DNA from: Planctomycetota bacterium | GTDB lineage: Bacteria > Planctomycetota > UBA1135 > UBA2386 | DNA: 64,000 nucleotides | Direction of reading: 5' to 3' | Assembly: GCA_016713175.1 (NCBI GenBank) | Contig: JADJPQ010000003.1 | Coordinates: 248,001 to 312,000, forward strand | In this document: piece after piece, positions 24,791 to 34,795 of the stretch | How positions within the stretch are numbered: the first letter of the stretch is position 1 | How the letters are laid out: every line of letters begins with the position of its first letter | Translations under genes and position numbers: made by a program | The notes under the pieces: generated by a model | Told to the model about the DNA's origin: nothing | Databases searched by the model: none | Seen by the model: only the letters and a program-made list of their open reading frames with translations

Positions 24791-27700
24791 GGTCGCACCT
24801 CGATGCGGCGATCGTCGCCGCCGGTGATCACGGCGGACAGGTCGTACATCGGCTGTCCGGTCAGCGCCGGCCAGGTGAACGACCCCGGCGTCACGGCCCG
24901 CACGCGATGCGAACAGACGAACTCGCCGGTGAGCCGGTCCAGACAGAACAGCACGACGCGGTCGTCGCGCCGATCGAGGATCGGAGAGACCGCGCGCGGC
25001 CCGACGCGCGGGCCATCGTCCGCATCGGCGAAGCCATGGCTCGGCCCCGGCGCCTCGGCCTCGAGGCCGCCCGGCAACAGATCGACGAACGCGACGTTCT
25101 CGACCGTGCGTTCGGCCGCGCCATGGATGCGCACCTCGTATACGCGACCGCGCACGAACTCGCCGGCCGGCGCGCCGGTGTCGAGATCGATGACCTCGCG
25201 CCGCAGGGTGATGGTGCCCGTCCCGGCCGACGGCGTGGCCGGCCGCAGGCCGCGCAGCGACACCAGCGCGAAGCCTCGACCACCGCCCTGGATCTGCAAC
25301 TTCGAGCCGGGCCGGATCGCCAGCCCGATGCGGTCGCCGACCGGCGCCGGCAGCGGCACGCCGTCCAGCGAGCCAGCGACCGTCATGGCCTCGACGGACA
25401 TCGGCTGCATCCGCCAGTACGCCGCCAACGCGCGCAGGGCCTGCGCCGATTCGTGGGTCGTCAGCGCGGCGACGTGCCGGACCGCGCGTTGCAGTGCCAA
25501 TGCCAGCAGCGGCAGTTCGCGATCGGTCGGATCCAGCGCCATCCGGGCCCAGAACCACAGCGCCTGTTCGCGCAGTGGCGAACGCAGCATGCCGGTGGTC
25601 TCACTCATGCCCGCAGGCGGCGCATCCTCGGGCTGCAACAACGCCGCCGCCTGACGCTTCTCGCCGAGCCGGACCAACGCCAGGGCCAACCGGGCACGGT
25701 CCTCGCGATGAACGACCTGCGTGCACAACCAGTCCAGTCGCGGCTGCACGGCCCGCCCCGCGCGCGACAGCACCTCGATCGCATGACAGCGCATCGACAG
25801 ATCCGGGTGCCGTTCGACGAGCCGCTGCAACCGGTCGATCGCCGCCGCCAGTGCCACCGGCGGCAAGGTCGCACCCGCATCCTGGGCCGACAACAGGAAA
25901 TCCAGCGCGTGCACCGTGCCGTAATCCCACTCCTCGCCGCGGGGTGACCACCAGCCGAACCCGCCGCCATCGGTCTGCAGCAGGAACAGGCGATCGACCG
26001 CCGCCTGCACCAGTGCCGATGCCTGCGGCAGCCTGGGGTCGTTCGCGTCCCACAGTCGCGGCAGCAACGCCTGACAGGCCAGGAGCCCCATGCCCTGCGA
26101 CGCCGTCTGTTCGCAACAGCCGTACGGAAAGCGCAGCAAGGCTTCGAGCAGCGGCCGCAGTTGCCGCACCGGCGTGCGCTCGACCACCAATTCGGCTTGC
26201 AGACCGTCGCCGGACCAACCGTCCGCCAGCGTCAGTTCATGCGGTTGTTCGAGTTCGAACGCCAGCCAGTCCTCGCCGGGAACCAAACGCGCGCGGACAT
26301 CGACCGCCTCGGTCACCATGCGCCGCTGATCGCCGAGCGTCGCCTCGACCCGCAATTCGCGAACGGCCGGGCCGGCCGGCGACGCCAGCAACGCGACATC
26401 GACCGTCGCCACCTGACCGACCGCCAACGGCACCGCGTGACGCGGTGCGGCGGCGAGTTCGAGACCAGCCCCGGCCGCGACCGCGACGACCACGACACCC
26501 GGCTGGCCGGTGTCGTTGCGCAACGTGACCGGCACCGCGAAGCGATCGTCCGGCGCGACCATCCGCGGCAACGCCACCTGCAGCCCGAGCGGCGCCTTGA
26601 CCACGACCGGCGTCGAAGCCGCACCGAGACCGCGCGGCCCCGCGGCGACAACCATCACCCGGACCCGGCCTTCGTAGCGCGGCAGTGGCAGCGCGACGCG
26701 ACCACGTCCGGCGCCATCCAGCAGCACGACCTCGCACAACGCCAGTGGACGGATCCGCGTGTTGATCGAACCGGCGAGCATCATCGCCGCATCGTCATCA
26801 TCGCCATCGCCACCACCGGTCTTGGCACCAGCCGTGAACTTCATGCCCTGCAGCAGGAACGCCGCCAGATCGGCGCCCGCCACCTGCAGCCGCCGGCGCG
26901 CCAGCACGAACGCCAGCGGATCGGGATCGCGATGACCGGTGACCGCGAGCACGCCTTCGTCGACGACCGCAACGACCGCCGTCGTGGCACCCGGTGCAGC
27001 GACGTCGACCGCCAGATCGGCTTCGGGCAGCACGACTGCGGGCGCCCGGACGTCCACGGCGATGCGCGCCTCGTCGCGCCTCAGCGGCAGGGCCGCGCCG
27101 CCGATCAACCACGGCGGGCCATCGCCGGCGCCACTCGCCGTCGCCGGCCGGGTCAGCGTCACGACGACGTGGACGTTCGGCAACAGCAGGCCGGCCGGCA
27201 CGGTCACCGGCACGACGTTGTGGCCCTGCTGCAACAGGACCGTCGTCGCCGAGTGCACGGTGTCGGTCTCGATCGTCACCAACGCCCGACCCGCCGCCGG
27301 TGATTCGACGGCGACCGACGCCGTCGCGCCGGCCATCGCGGGTTCGACGGGTGGCGTCACCCGCAGGCGGTCCGGGCGCTCCGGCGCCGCGCCGACGACC
27401 TGTTCGGCCGCCAGTTCACCGCTGGTCGCCACCACCACATACCAACCCTCGGCCTGCATCTCGGGGAGCACCTGCTCGACTTCGCCGCCGCGCAGCGTCA
27501 ACGGCCACTCCGCCAACACCTCGCGACGAACGGAGGTCCGCCACCGCCAACGACCGTCGCCGGCCGGCTGGTAGTGCCACTGCCAGCTGCGCTGTTCGAG
27601 CCGCATCGTGGCTTCGATCGGCGAAGTCACGGCTCGGCCATCGGCATCGACCGCGACCAGGCGGGCGCGGCCGGGTTCGGCACGCACACCCAGATGGAAC

Positions 27701-30045
27701 GTCGGCCGCAACACCGGCGCGGTCGCCGCCACGCGCACCGCGCGACCCGACGGATCGAGCACCTCGAGTGACAACACCGCCCGCAGGGTCTGCAGCGCCG
27801 CCGTGGCCGGCAGCGGCAGTTGCAGCACCGTTTCGCCGCGTTCATCCAGCAGACCGTTGACGGCCTCGAGTTCCCCGGGCGGCACCGCGTCGCCGCTGGC
27901 GAACGCAAAACCCTCGGCGGCAGCCGGCAGAACCGCGCCGGCAAGCAAGCGCGTACGCAGCCGCACCGGCCGTCCGGCCGCCGGCGTCCCGTCGAGCCAG
28001 TTGGCCCGCACCGGAATCGCCGCCGTCGCGCCAAAGCGCAGAGCCGGCAGTTCGCCGAACGCGGCCTCGAGCCGGTCAGGCACGAACGCCGCGACCTCGA
28101 ACATCGTCTCGCCGACCACCGGACCATCGGTGGTCAGCCGGAACCGCGCCTGCCACGCACCCGTCGGCGCATCGGCGCGCAGCGGCAACATCGCGGTGAA
28201 CAGACCGGAACCCGAGGCCCGCACCGCCCAGGACGCCTGCACGCGCCCGGCGGTCGCGAACTCACAGATCAGTTGCCGCGCTGCGGCCGCACTGCCGGTC
28301 GCATCCCGCAAAGCAGCGATCACTTCGACGCGCTCTCCGGGCCGGACGATGCCGCGCGTCGGCCAGGCCCATGCCTCGACACCCTCGCCAAGCCATGGTC
28401 GGCCACCGAGCGACTCGTCGGCCAGTTCGACGGCGTGATCCTCCAGACACGCGAACGCCTCGTCGTCGCCAGCCTGGGCCTGCACGAGCCAGACCGAACG
28501 GTCGGCGTCGCCACGACTCCACGACAGCCGCGCGATGCCATCCCAATCGGTCGTCGCACTCGCCAGCACCTGGTTGGTCGCGGTGATCGCGCGCACCGCG
28601 GCATTGGCCACCGGTCGACCATCGGCGATGCCGACGACCTGCACGACCGCCTGATCGCGGCCCGCCCGCAGCGTCAAGCCGAGGTCGGTCACCTGCAAGA
28701 GGCGCGACTCCGGCCACGGGGTCTCATCGCTGCTGACCTCGACCTGGAACAGACCGCTCGCCATCGTGCCGAGCAATGGCCGCAGGTCGACGCGGCGCTC
28801 CCACCGTTCGTTGCGCCGCGCCGCGATCGGCACCACACATGCCATAGCCTCGGCCAGGGTCCGGTGGTCCTGCTCCTGTAGCGCGCGCACCAGGTTGTTG
28901 GCGTAGACGCGGCGGACCGCCACCCGCACCTGCCCGACATTGACGCCGGCGATCGTCAGCGCCGATTCGGCCTTGCTGCTCAGCACCGAACCCGACTGCT
29001 GCAGACCGACTTCGGCATCGAGGTCCGGCACCAACACACTGTGCCGCACGGCCTGGGCCAGCAGCGTGCGCCCGGTGCCCGGGAAGCCGCGTGCCAGTTC
29101 GACCGCCAGCACGCTGCCGGGTGCAAACCGACCGACCAGCCGCACCCCGTCATGGCGCGGCAACACCTGGAACGGCACCGGCGGTACCAGCCGGATCTGC
29201 TCGGCAATCGGCATCGCGACCGCCTGATTGAACCGCACATCGATGCGGCCTTCACCGACGCTGACGCCGCGCAGATCCAACGGCTCGAACAACACGACGC
29301 GCCGCACCTGTTCGGCGCCGGTCGGCAACTCGCCAGCCAGCGGCACCAGGCCCGGCGCCGCGACGACCTCGAGTTCGCGACAGCCGCCGCCAGTGTCGAC
29401 GCGCAACGCGAACACCGCGCGCTCGGCATCCGGTCGCTCACCGATGACGAACGGCAGGTCGCGATCCGGCACCCGCGGATCACGGACGCGCAACGCGTTC
29501 TCGACGGCGGCACGACCAATGCGCTGGTCGAACGCCACGAGCAGCGTCACCGCCGGAGCCCCGGGGTCGATCCGTTCGTCGCCGCGGTCCAGCACCGCAC
29601 TCTCCAGCCGCACCGTCGGCGTGTCGATGGCGACCGTCGTGCCGGCCGGCAGCCGGCGACCGTCGGCCGCAGTCACCGTCTGGGACAGATGCAGGTGGAA
29701 CCGCCGCGCCGGCGACAGGCCGCCCGGCACGAAGAGCTGCAGGGTCCGGCGCGTCCGCCAGGTCGCCGCGAAGTCGACCGCCGGCTCGAACCGCAGTCCG
29801 AGATCCTGCGACCCGGTGGGCAACGGCTCGGCGGCAACGTCGGTGCCGAAGTCGAGCAGCAGCGTGCGCCAGCGCGGATCGGCCCGTTCGGCCTTTGCCC
29901 CGGGCAGCAGCCGCAGATCGGCAGCGCTCCAAGCCGGCTTGCCGGCGACCGGCGTCGCGGCATGCGCGACGCGTTCCGGATTGGCCACACGAATGGCCAG
30001 GATCAACGCCAGGATGGCGTTGCAGACGAGCAGGATGCGATTCAC
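24787..30045 (-). CDS. Bacterial alpha-2-macroglobulin (protease trap)
   Basis: 1752 residues from GTG 30045, with GGGAGA upstream on the minus strand; an upstream open frame lacks signal-like sequence. The N-terminus (NRILLVCNAILALILAIRVA) is a membrane anchor or signal; there is no lipobox, unlike E. coli YfhM, which is a lipoprotein. A series of macroglobulin beta domains, a bait-like region and a terpene-cyclase-like toroid follow. The thioester motif CxEQ is present as Cys1310-Cys-Glu-Gln1313 in PYGCCEQTASQ. A2M proteins trap proteases that cleave the bait region and bind them covalently. The gene is first in an operon with pbpC. Confidence 0.93.
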   Translation of the reverse strand: MNRILLVCNAILALILAIRVANPERVAHAATPVAGKPAWSAADLRLLPGAKAERADPRWRTLLLDFGTDVAAEPLPTGSQDLGLRFEPAVDFAATWRTRRTLQLFVPGGLSPARRFHLHLSQTVTAADGRRLPAGTTVAIDTPTVRLESAVLDRGDERIDPGAPAVTLLVAFDQRIGRAAVENALRVRDPRVPDRDLPFVIGERPDAERAVFALRVDTGGGCRELEVVAAPGLVPLAGELPTGAEQVRRVVLFEPLDLRGVSVGEGRIDVRFNQAVAMPIAEQIRLVPPVPFQVLPRHDGVRLVGRFAPGSVLAVELARGFPGTGRTLLAQAVRHSVLVPDLDAEVGLQQSGSVLSSKAESALTIAGVNVGQVRVAVRRVYANNLVRALQEQDHRTLAEAMACVVPIAARRNERWERRVDLRPLLGTMASGLFQVEVSSDETPWPESRLLQVTDLGLTLRAGRDQAVVQVVGIADGRPVANAAVRAITATNQVLASATTDWDGIARLSWSRGDADRSVWLVQAQAGDDEAFACLEDHAVELADESLGGRPWLGEGVEAWAWPTRGIVRPGERVEVIAALRDATGSAAAARQLICEFATAGRVQASWAVRASGSGLFTAMLPLRADAPTGAWQARFRLTTDGPVVGETMFEVAAFVPDRLEAAFGELPALRFGATAAIPVRANWLDGTPAAGRPVRLRTRLLAGAVLPAAAEGFAFASGDAVPPGELEAVNGLLDERGETVLQLPLPATAALQTLRAVLSLEVLDPSGRAVRVAATAPVLRPTFHLGVRAEPGRARLVAVDADGRAVTSPIEATMRLEQRSWQWHYQPAGDGRWRWRTSVRREVLAEWPLTLRGGEVEQVLPEMQAEGWYVVVATSGELAAEQVVGAAPERPDRLRVTPPVEPAMAGATASVAVESPAAGRALVTIETDTVHSATTVLLQQGHNVVPVTVPAGLLLPNVHVVVTLTRPATASGAGDGPPWLIGGAALPLRRDEARIAVDVRAPAVVLPEADLAVDVAAPGATTAVVAVVDEGVLAVTGHRDPDPLAFVLARRRLQVAGADLAAFLLQGMKFTAGAKTGGGDGDDDDAAMMLAGSINTRIRPLALCEVVLLDGAGRGRVALPLPRYEGRVRVMVVAAGPRGLGAASTPVVVKAPLGLQVALPRMVAPDDRFAVPVTLRNDTGQPGVVVVAVAAGAGLELAAAPRHAVPLAVGQVATVDVALLASPAGPAVRELRVEATLGDQRRMVTEAVDVRARLVPGEDWLAFELEQPHELTLADGWSGDGLQAELVVERTPVRQLRPLLEALLRFPYGCCEQTASQGMGLLACQALLPRLWDANDPRLPQASALVQAAVDRLFLLQTDGGGFGWWSPRGEEWDYGTVHALDFLLSAQDAGATLPPVALAAAIDRLQRLVERHPDLSMRCHAIEVLSRAGRAVQPRLDWLCTQVVHREDRARLALALVRLGEKRQAAALLQPEDAPPAGMSETTGMLRSPLREQALWFWARMALDPTDRELPLLALALQRAVRHVAALTTHESAQALRALAAYWRMQPMSVEAMTVAGSLDGVPLPAPVGDRIGLAIRPGSKLQIQGGGRGFALVSLRGLRPATPSAGTGTITLRREVIDLDTGAPAGEFVRGRVYEVRIHGAAERTVENVAFVDLLPGGLEAEAPGPSHGFADADDGPRVGPRAVSPILDRRDDRVVLFCLDRLTGEFVCSHRVRAVTPGSFTWPALTGQPMYDLSAVITGGDDRRIEVRP

Positions 30046-30267
30046 GAACGTCTCCCTGGGTGCCAGGCACCCCCGCACGGCAAGGCTGCCGACGCCGCGA
30101 TCGCCACTGCGCAGGCACGCAGGGTGACTCGATCGCACCGCCGACGTGAGCGCTGACCGGCGCCCACACCAACAACAGTGCGGCGCCACACCCCGGCGCG
30201 CAAGTCGCGCCGCAAGGGCTCGAATCCGCCAACCGTTACGGTTTCGCAGAGCGATCCGAGCGACGCG

Positions 30268-31410
30268 TCAGAGACCGGCCTGCAGCGCCAGCGCCAGGAA
30301 CGCGGTCGAAGCCACCACCATGTAGCTGCTGCCGAGGAAGTCCGAACACGAACCGTCGGCGCGCTGCGGCTTCAACAGGTGCGGTCGCAACTGCGCATGG
30401 AACCCCTCGCGTTCCGCGGTCGGCAGCAATTGGATCGCTTCGGCGCAGTAATAGTGGCCGAAGAAATAGAAGTAGCCGGCATTGGCGTAATACGCCTCGT
30501 GCGGAATCGGCCGCATCCGCGCGACATGCAGGAACTCGTGGTGTTCGAAGAACTGCCGCAGTCCCTGCCGGATCACCTCGTCGGTGATGTCGGGGTCGCC
30601 GAACTGGCGCAGCGCCCAATTGCAGACCTGGATCCGCCCGAGGCTGCCTTTGACGTTGTTGATGTGTTCACCGCCGCTGATCCGCGGGATCGGCGTCAGA
30701 TCGTACGAATAGGCGCCGTTCGGCAGCTTGCACTTCTTGATGTAGCTGGCCGCCCGTTCGCGCATCCGCGGATCCTGCATCCAGCCGAGCGCGCCGGCCA
30801 TGCCCAGGGCTGGCAACACCGTCGACGTCGCGAAGCTGGTGCCCCACTTCGGGCGCCGCGTGTAGGTCGGATCGTCGTAATAGCCGAACCCGCCGGTCGG
30901 TTCCTGATTGGCCTCGAGCCACCGGACGAACTCACGCCCGCGCGCGACCACCGGTCCGCGCCATTGGTCGTTCTGGAAGCGCGGATCATTGGCGACCGCA
31001 GTCATCGCCACGGTGCCATAGAGCCAGGCCCACACCGCATCGTTGTCCCAATCCGTGCCGCGCAGCGTCATCCGCGTCGAACACAGCCAGCGCACCGCCT
31101 TGTCGAGCGCCGCCCGGATCGCCGGCGTCTCCTTGGCACGCAGCAACGTCTGCGTCGCCAGCGCACACGCCGCCATCTTCCACGCGTAGTGCGTCTCGAC
31201 GGCAAACACCGTCTCGAACTGACTGTCGCACGACGACGACGCCCAGCTGCCATCGGCATTCTGGTTGGCGACGAGCCAGCCGATCGCCTGGTCAAGGCCG
31301 ACTTGTGCCGCCGCCTTCGTGGTCAGGTCCGGCGCCGGCGCCGCTCCGGCCGGCTGCTGCGCGGTGAGCGCCGCGCCGAGCAGCGCCACCGCGAACGCCC
31401 GCCCGATCAC
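30268..31410 (-). CDS. Secreted terpene-cyclase/prenyltransferase-repeat (alpha/alpha toroid) protein
   Basis: 380 residues from GTG 31410, overlapping the coiled-coil gene stop. A signal peptide (FAVALLGAALTAQ) is followed by prenyltransferase/squalene-oxidase-type repeats: AIGWLVANQNADGSWA, FVRWLEANQEPTGGFGYYDD, KKCKLPNGAYSYD and QRADGSCSD-type ends. No DxDD (cyclase) or zinc-binding prenyltransferase triad is obvious, and the protein is exported, so isoprenoid chemistry is unlikely. It may be a structural or binding toroid like the thioester domain of A2M, but no CxEQ is present. It is the last gene of a six-gene minus-strand run. Confidence 0.75.
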   Translation of the reverse strand: MIGRAFAVALLGAALTAQQPAGAAPAPDLTTKAAAQVGLDQAIGWLVANQNADGSWASSSCDSQFETVFAVETHYAWKMAACALATQTLLRAKETPAIRAALDKAVRWLCSTRMTLRGTDWDNDAVWAWLYGTVAMTAVANDPRFQNDQWRGPVVARGREFVRWLEANQEPTGGFGYYDDPTYTRRPKWGTSFATSTVLPALGMAGALGWMQDPRMRERAASYIKKCKLPNGAYSYDLTPIPRISGGEHINNVKGSLGRIQVCNWALRQFGDPDITDEVIRQGLRQFFEHHEFLHVARMRPIPHEAYYANAGYFYFFGHYYCAEAIQLLPTAEREGFHAQLRPHLLKPQRADGSCSDFLGSSYMVVASTAFLALALQAGL

Positions 31411-32243
31411 GACGATTCCTTCGCCAGCTTGGCCAGCTTGGCTTCCAGGTCGCTCAATTCCTGCCGCAGATCGCTCTTGCGCTCCTCGGCCCGGCGATCC
31501 GCGATCTGGAACTCGATGGCCGCCTTCTCGACTTCCTTCTGCTGCTTGAGCGCTTCGAACCGCGCGTCCTCGACCTTCTGGCGCAGGTCGCGCTCGCGCT
31601 CGGGCAGCGTGTGATTGGCCCACACGGCTTCCTCGCGGCGGGCGATCGCCAGCCGGCGCTCGGCCATCTCCATCTGCCGGCGGCCGCGCTTGAGCACCAG
31701 TTCCTTGGTGGCCTTGGCGAACTCGTCTTCCTTGTACATCGCCTCCAACTCGCCGAACTCGTCCTTCTGCTCCTCGGTGTAGTTCACCTGCTGGTCCATC
31801 GAGATCTTGCGCTCGTCGATCTCGCGCGGCTTGTGCTCCTTCTCGAACAGCTCCAGCTCCTTCTCGGCCTTGGCCAGGTCGCGGGCGACGCGCTCGGTCG
31901 CCAGTTGCAGTGTCTGCTGGCGGACCCCGCGATCGATCGCGGCCACCTGCTGTTCCATCTGGAAGTAATCGATCTCACGCAGCTTGTTGCGGACCTCCTT
32001 CTCGAGCCCCTTGCGTTCTTCCGCCTTCTTCTCGTCGGCCTCCTGCTTGGCCTTGGCGTCGGCCGCGGCCTTCTCGGCCGGGTCCTGCGGCCTGGTGTCG
32101 CCGGCCGGCTGGGCCGGCGTCGGCGGGGTCGCCTGAGCGCCGGCGGTCGGTGTTGCCGGCTCGGCGCGCTTGTCGGCGGACGCACAGGCCGGGATCAGCA
32201 AGGTCACGAGGAACAGTGGGATCGAGATTCGGATCGACGACAT
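31407..32243 (-). CDS. Coiled-coil lipoprotein-like protein
   Basis: 278 residues from ATG 32243. A hydrophobic N-terminus ends in LIPAC at 17-20, a lipobox-like site (Pro at -2 is unusual). A Pro/Ala/Thr linker follows (about 25-55), and the rest is a long highly charged coiled coil rich in Lys, Glu, Arg and Gln. It could be a periplasmic or outer-membrane spacer. The stop overlaps the GTG of the next gene, so the two are coupled. Confidence 0.65.
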   Translation of the reverse strand: MSSIRISIPLFLVTLLIPACASADKRAEPATPTAGAQATPPTPAQPAGDTRPQDPAEKAAADAKAKQEADEKKAEERKGLEKEVRNKLREIDYFQMEQQVAAIDRGVRQQTLQLATERVARDLAKAEKELELFEKEHKPREIDERKISMDQQVNYTEEQKDEFGELEAMYKEDEFAKATKELVLKRGRRQMEMAERRLAIARREEAVWANHTLPERERDLRQKVEDARFEALKQQKEVEKAAIEFQIADRRAEERKSDLRQELSDLEAKLAKLAKESS

Positions 32244-32308
32244 GGCGGGAACTCTACGGCCGGCGCGGCCATGGTGATGGCGGCACCGGCACGTTCCGCG
32301 GCCACCGG

Positions 32309-32650
32309 TCAACCGAGCAGCAGACGCCAGGCCAGCAACAGGCAGCCGAGCAGGAACAGGGATCCGCAGATCGGGAAGATCCGGTCGGCGAACCACTTCG
32401 GCAGGAAGATGTCGGCGACCGCGCCATCGACGGCGCCGTGCCGTTCGGCCAGCACGGTCAGCGGGCAGCGGCCGCGGCAACTCCACAGCGCGGCACCCTC
32501 GAGGAGAATCGCGGCGATCGCGACGATCGTCACCGTCGTCGCTACTCCGGTCACACCGGCCTGCAGCACCAGCAGCACGCACGCCGACAGGATCAGGAAG
32601 ATCATCGTGTGAACGATGCGGATGGCCAGCAGACCGCGCGACCCGATCAT
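32309..32650 (-). CDS. Small membrane protein, unknown function
   Basis: 113 residues from ATG 32650 (MIGSRGLLAIRIV), overlapping the stop of the gene before it (ATGA). Three likely membrane helices at about 8-28, 35-53 and 90-112, with a charged cytoplasmic loop containing a CRGRC motif between the second and third. No family recognised. Part of the same operon as its neighbours. Confidence 0.55.
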   Translation of the reverse strand: MIGSRGLLAIRIVHTMIFLILSACVLLVLQAGVTGVATTVTIVAIAAILLEGAALWSCRGRCPLTVLAERHGAVDGAVADIFLPKWFADRIFPICGSLFLLGCLLLAWRLLLG

Positions 32651-33105
32651 CGCTCCTGCGGGCCCGACGCACCGACGGTCAGCAGCACCCCCTCCATCAG
32701 CAGGAACCGTTCGGGAACGATGGCCGACAAGTCCAGCCGGACCCGCCGCACCGGCAGACGCGCCTCGTCGCCAGACCACACCGCGAACAACTCCACCACA
32801 TCGGGCGCGGCGAGCAAGTCGCGCAAACGCGCGATCAGATCACGGACACAGGCCGCCGACCGTTCGCGCCTGTCCGGAGCCAGCGTTCCGAGCACGTGTT
32901 CCGCACCGTCGGCACCGACATCGTCCATGCTGCTCGCGAAGTCACAGCTGCAGCCACCCTCGATGCCGACGAGGTAGCGATGCGGCGATGCCATGCCATG
33001 GGCCAAGGCTGGCGCCCGGTCGCCCGCGACGGCCGTGATCGTGAGCAACCCGTGCGACCCGACTGGAATCGGCTTCGCGGTGCCGAGATACAGCATCAGA
33101 CACAT
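32647..33105 (-). CDS. Uncharacterised cytoplasmic protein
   Basis: 152 residues from ATG 33105 (MCLMLYLGTAKPIP); a second in-frame ATG at 33096 overlaps the previous stop (TGATG). No signal peptide or membrane helix. It contains a GGCSCDFASS motif near residue 50 and ends in a beta-type segment. The MCLMLYLGT opening followed by a Cys pair resembles a family of small conserved proteins of unknown role, but I cannot name it. Coupled at both ends in the operon. Confidence 0.55.
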   Translation of the reverse strand: MCLMLYLGTAKPIPVGSHGLLTITAVAGDRAPALAHGMASPHRYLVGIEGGCSCDFASSMDDVGADGAEHVLGTLAPDRRERSAACVRDLIARLRDLLAAPDVVELFAVWSGDEARLPVRRVRLDLSAIVPERFLLMEGVLLTVGASGPQER

Positions 33106-34139
33106 CGGCGCACCCGCAGGACCGCCGCGATCGTCGCCCGCACCTGCGCATCCGGATGTTCACCGAGCTGCGCCAACCGTTCCCGCACCGCCGCGTCGAT
33201 GCCGATGCGCGCCAGCGCCGTCACGACCTCACGTACGACCCCGGGGCTCTCATCGCCAAGACAGGCGAGCAGCGCATCCTTGCCCGCGGCGGCCGCCGCG
33301 CCGGCCGCTCCGAGCGCCGCGGCCGACGCCCGTCGCGTCGCCTCGTCTGCCGAACGCAGGCGGACCACGTGCGCGGGCACCACTGCCGGCGCATCCGGCG
33401 CGATCCGCACCAGCGCCTCGGCCGCCGTGGTTTGCACCGTCGCCGAGAACGGCACGCGTTCGCCGAAGTCCGTCGTCACCGGCCAGAACACGACCTCTGG
33501 ATGCTCGCCCGTCAGCGCCGCCAGCAACGAGGGGATCGCCGTGGTCGCCGCTTCACCACGACGACCCAGCAGATACGCGGCGCTCTCGCGGCGGAACCCA
33601 TCTTCGTGTTCCAGCGCGGCAACGAGTTCGTCGACCGGGGTCTTCGAGCCGAGCCCGCAGCGTTCGATGGTTCGCTTCCATTCCCACCGCAGTTGCCGTC
33701 GAAGTTCGGGCTTCTGCTGGCGCTCGGCCGCGTCCTGCGCGGTGCGAATGACGTCGGTGAGTCGCTGGAAGACCGCGGCTGCCTCCAGATCGCAGACCGG
33801 CGCCAGATCGGCCACCGCCTGCAACAAGGGCGGCACATCGTCGGGAGGCAACGAGGCGGCGAGGTCGAACATCGCAGCGACGGCCGGTTTGGCGGGCATG
33901 CCGATCCGACCGAGCACCGACAGCGCCGGCGCCCGCAGGCTCGGCTCGGTCAACGCCGCCGTCAGCGCCGGAACGGCGGCCGCGCCGCGATTGGTCAGTT
34001 CGAACGCGGCGCGACTGCGCGCCTTGGCATCACCGAGGGACTGGACCAGGGCGGCAACCTCCGGATCGACGGACGGCTTGTCCTGGGCCGCCACGACGGT
34101 GCAGAGCGCAAACAACAGGACAACACCGCGGCGGTTCAT
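33096..34139 (-). CDS. Secreted HEAT-repeat protein
   Basis: 347 residues from ATG 34139. Signal peptide (GVVLLFALCTVVAAQ). The rest is made of HEAT-like helical repeats: AALVQSLGDAKARSRAAFEL, PALTAALTEPSLRAPALSVL, ELVAALEHEDGFRRESAAYL and DALLACLGDESPGVVREVVT. HEAT repeats bind partner proteins; no enzymatic part is seen. It is 17 bases from the DUF1697 gene and overlaps the next gene. Confidence 0.8.
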   Translation of the reverse strand: MNRRGVVLLFALCTVVAAQDKPSVDPEVAALVQSLGDAKARSRAAFELTNRGAAAVPALTAALTEPSLRAPALSVLGRIGMPAKPAVAAMFDLAASLPPDDVPPLLQAVADLAPVCDLEAAAVFQRLTDVIRTAQDAAERQQKPELRRQLRWEWKRTIERCGLGSKTPVDELVAALEHEDGFRRESAAYLLGRRGEAATTAIPSLLAALTGEHPEVVFWPVTTDFGERVPFSATVQTTAAEALVRIAPDAPAVVPAHVVRLRSADEATRRASAAALGAAGAAAAAGKDALLACLGDESPGVVREVVTALARIGIDAAVRERLAQLGEHPDAQVRATIAAVLRVRRCV

Positions 34140-34156
34140 CGCAGGGCGCGATCCTA

Positions 34157-34723
34157 TCACTTGCGCTTCGCCGCGCCGCGAAGGCGTTCGGTTCGGGCGA
34201 GCGCGCTGGCAACCATCGCGATCGTGCCCAGGCTGCGGATCGTCATGGGCTCACCCAGCATGCGGTTCAGGACAGCGAACTGCCGCAGAACCTGCAGCCG
34301 ACGGCGGTGGACGCCGAGCACGAAACGGCCCTGCCTGGCCAACAGCCGGATCAGCCACGGGCCGCGATCCGGCAGTTCCAGGGGCAACTTCGGCATGGCC
34401 CGCGGAGCACGCGCCAGCAGGGCGAGGAACCGCACTTCGTCGCGGCGGATCGGTTGGCCGGCGAAGCACCGGTGCCCCGACAACCGGACCAGGTCACCGG
34501 CGGCACAGACGAAGATGTCGGCGGCAAACGGCAGCCGGCGCGCGATCTCGGCACGCAGCCTGGCCCGCGCGACCCGGCGCCGCACGACGAACGTGCCGGT
34601 GGCCCCGACGTTGGCCAGCCCGAGCTGCGGCCACTGCGCCGCGAAGCTGGCCGGACGGAAGCGGCGATGCCCACCGACATTCACGCCGCGCAGCAGCACC
34701 ACGAGCGCCGCGCGGTCAACCAT
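34157..34723 (-). CDS. DUF1697-family protein
   Basis: 188 residues from ATG 34723. The opening VVLLRGVNVGGHRRFRPA and the LGLANVGATGTFVV strand are the hallmark of DUF1697 (LLRGINVGGxxK, LGFxxVxTYIQSGNVVF); the usual YIQSGN is altered to ATGTFV here. The family is soluble, cytoplasmic and of unknown function. It heads the minus-strand run that continues through the HEAT gene to 30268. Confidence 0.8.
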   Translation of the reverse strand: MVDRAALVVLLRGVNVGGHRRFRPASFAAQWPQLGLANVGATGTFVVRRRVARARLRAEIARRLPFAADIFVCAAGDLVRLSGHRCFAGQPIRRDEVRFLALLARAPRAMPKLPLELPDRGPWLIRLLARQGRFVLGVHRRRLQVLRQFAVLNRMLGEPMTIRSLGTIAMVASALARTERLRGAAKRK

Positions 34724-34795
34724 CGATGCTCTCCGACGACAGGATCTTGCGGAGAACCCACCAGTCATTCGGCGCGGCCATCGGCAGATCCCGGA

